Assembly (NCBI GenBank): GCA_900545785.1
Contig: URAA01000021.1
Coordinates: 1 to 16,252, forward strand
Direction: 5' to 3'
From: an uncultured Dialister sp.
GTDB lineage: Bacteria > Bacillota > Negativicutes > Veillonellales > Dialisteraceae
Length of the DNA: 16,252 bases
Position numbers and translations under genes: made by a program. Under the pieces are notes generated by a model. It was given only the letters and a program-made list of their open reading frames with translations. It made no database searches and was not told the DNA's origin. Of the stretch, positions 15,725-16,252 are shown piece after piece; position 1 is the stretch's first letter, and each line of letters opens with the position of its first letter.

Positions 15725-16225
15725 ATGTCCAATTATGTAGGAAAACATCTGCTTGTAGATTGCTATGGATGCAAGATGGAAATATTATCTTCAGCTCATG
15801 ATATTTTACAAATCATGTCTGAAGGAGCCGAATATCTCGGGCTTGAAATCGAGGATACTTATTTACATGAAGGGGAAGAAGAAATTATAGCTGCCGCCTA
15901 TGGGGTCAAAGCTCATGTATGTGTTCATGTTTATCCGGATATGGGCTATGCGGCTATAGATATTTACAGTTTTGACCCCGGACTGATTCCTGCCAAAACT
16001 ATGAAAATTATCCGTTCTGTTTTAAAACCGGAAAAGATTCGTGCAACTTCGGTAAAACGTGGCGATATGAGTGCAATTACCGATATGAAGCCGAGAATAA
16101 GATCCAAAACAACCACGCTCAGAAAATTTAGAAATACGGGAAATAAAATTAATAAGGCTCGAAAAAGAGTGGTTCGATATATGGCTCATAAAAATGAAAA
16201 GAGGGACGGTTGGGGACCGGAATAA
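15725..16225 (+). CDS. S-adenosylmethionine decarboxylase (SpeD) family protein lacking the pyruvoyl serine; probable pseudoenzyme
   Basis: A 166-residue protein with clear SpeD family signatures: GKHLLVDCYGC (6-16) and HVYPDMGYAAIDIY (68-81), equivalent to HTWPEYGYAAID in bacterial SpeD. Active SpeD cuts itself at a Glu-Ser bond and turns the serine into pyruvoyl. Aligned with Thermotoga SpeD as I recall it, the site is Lys62-Ala63. Processing Ser55 is Ile55 and proton donor Cys83 is Phe83; only His68 is kept. No serine occurs between residues 33 and 81, so a shifted alignment cannot rescue the site. Residues 104-166 form a tail very rich in Lys and Arg. The ATG at 15725 has AGAGGAG (15712-15718) six bases upstream. 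Fold membership is well supported; AdoMet decarboxylation by the known mechanism is not expected. It could be a partner of another SpeD or have another role. Whether speE follows is outside the window. Confidence 0.85.
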   Translation: MSNYVGKHLLVDCYGCKMEILSSAHDILQIMSEGAEYLGLEIEDTYLHEGEEEIIAAAYGVKAHVCVHVYPDMGYAAIDIYSFDPGLIPAKTMKIIRSVLKPEKIRATSVKRGDMSAITDMKPRIRSKTTTLRKFRNTGNKINKARKRVVRYMAHKNEKRDGWGPE

Positions 16226-16252
16226 TCCATAGTCACTTTTGAGAAAATAAAT

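Noticed and set aside
1..16252. CRISPR arrays, insertion sequences, integrase or phage genes, tRNA or rRNA genes.
   Set aside because: No repeat-spacer pattern, transposase motif, attachment-site duplication, or tRNA or rRNA signature was seen; the window reads as core chromosome.

Overview
The window is 16.3 kb of compact, low-GC bacterial chromosome in which all 16 genes lie on the + strand. T-box control of pheST, the Bacillota-type order rpmE-prfA-prmC-sua5-rpiB-ywlG-glyA, strong AAGGAGG ribosome binding sites and a butyryl-CoA-dehydrogenase-like flavoprotein point to an anaerobic member of the Bacillota. A Negativicutes/Veillonellales relative is my best guess, but that is inference: nothing in the window settles whether the cell has an outer membrane.

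Layout. (1) Positions 1-1402: the 3' part of an RNase E/G gene, then a small thioredoxin-like protein. (2) 1403-1817: an AT-only perfect inverted repeat, then a one-gene unit for zinc-independent (type B) ribosomal protein L31 with its own promoter and terminator. (3) 1822-4866: prfA, prmC and sua5, overlapping end to end. They encode release factor 1, the methylase that modifies its GGQ loop, and the threonylcarbamoyl-AMP synthase for tRNA t6A, so the unit serves translation fidelity. (4) 4867-7326: rpiB, a DUF436 (YwlG) gene and glyA, again overlapping and closed by a terminator. They cover pentose phosphate isomerisation and serine/one-carbon metabolism. (5) 7327-10420: a MacA-like adaptor, MacB-like ATPase and MacB-like permease, coupled by overlapping stop and start codons. 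(6) 10421-11658: a lone acyl-CoA dehydrogenase. (7) 11659-15618: a complete T-box leader with Phe specifier UUC and UGGU acceptor-pairing bases, then pheS and pheT and a terminator. (8) 15619-16252: a small gene of the S-adenosylmethionine decarboxylase (SpeD) family.

Most of the window is conserved housekeeping. The outlier is the last gene. It has the SpeD fold signature, but the serine that must become the pyruvoyl cofactor is an alanine, and two other catalytic residues are replaced. There is no serine at all between residues 33 and 81. It also carries a strongly basic C-terminal tail. It should not self-process or decarboxylate AdoMet in the known way, which makes it a candidate pseudoenzyme, regulatory partner or repurposed SpeD. 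A second pattern is that several promoters here share an extended -10 element (TGATATAAT or close) with a poor -35.
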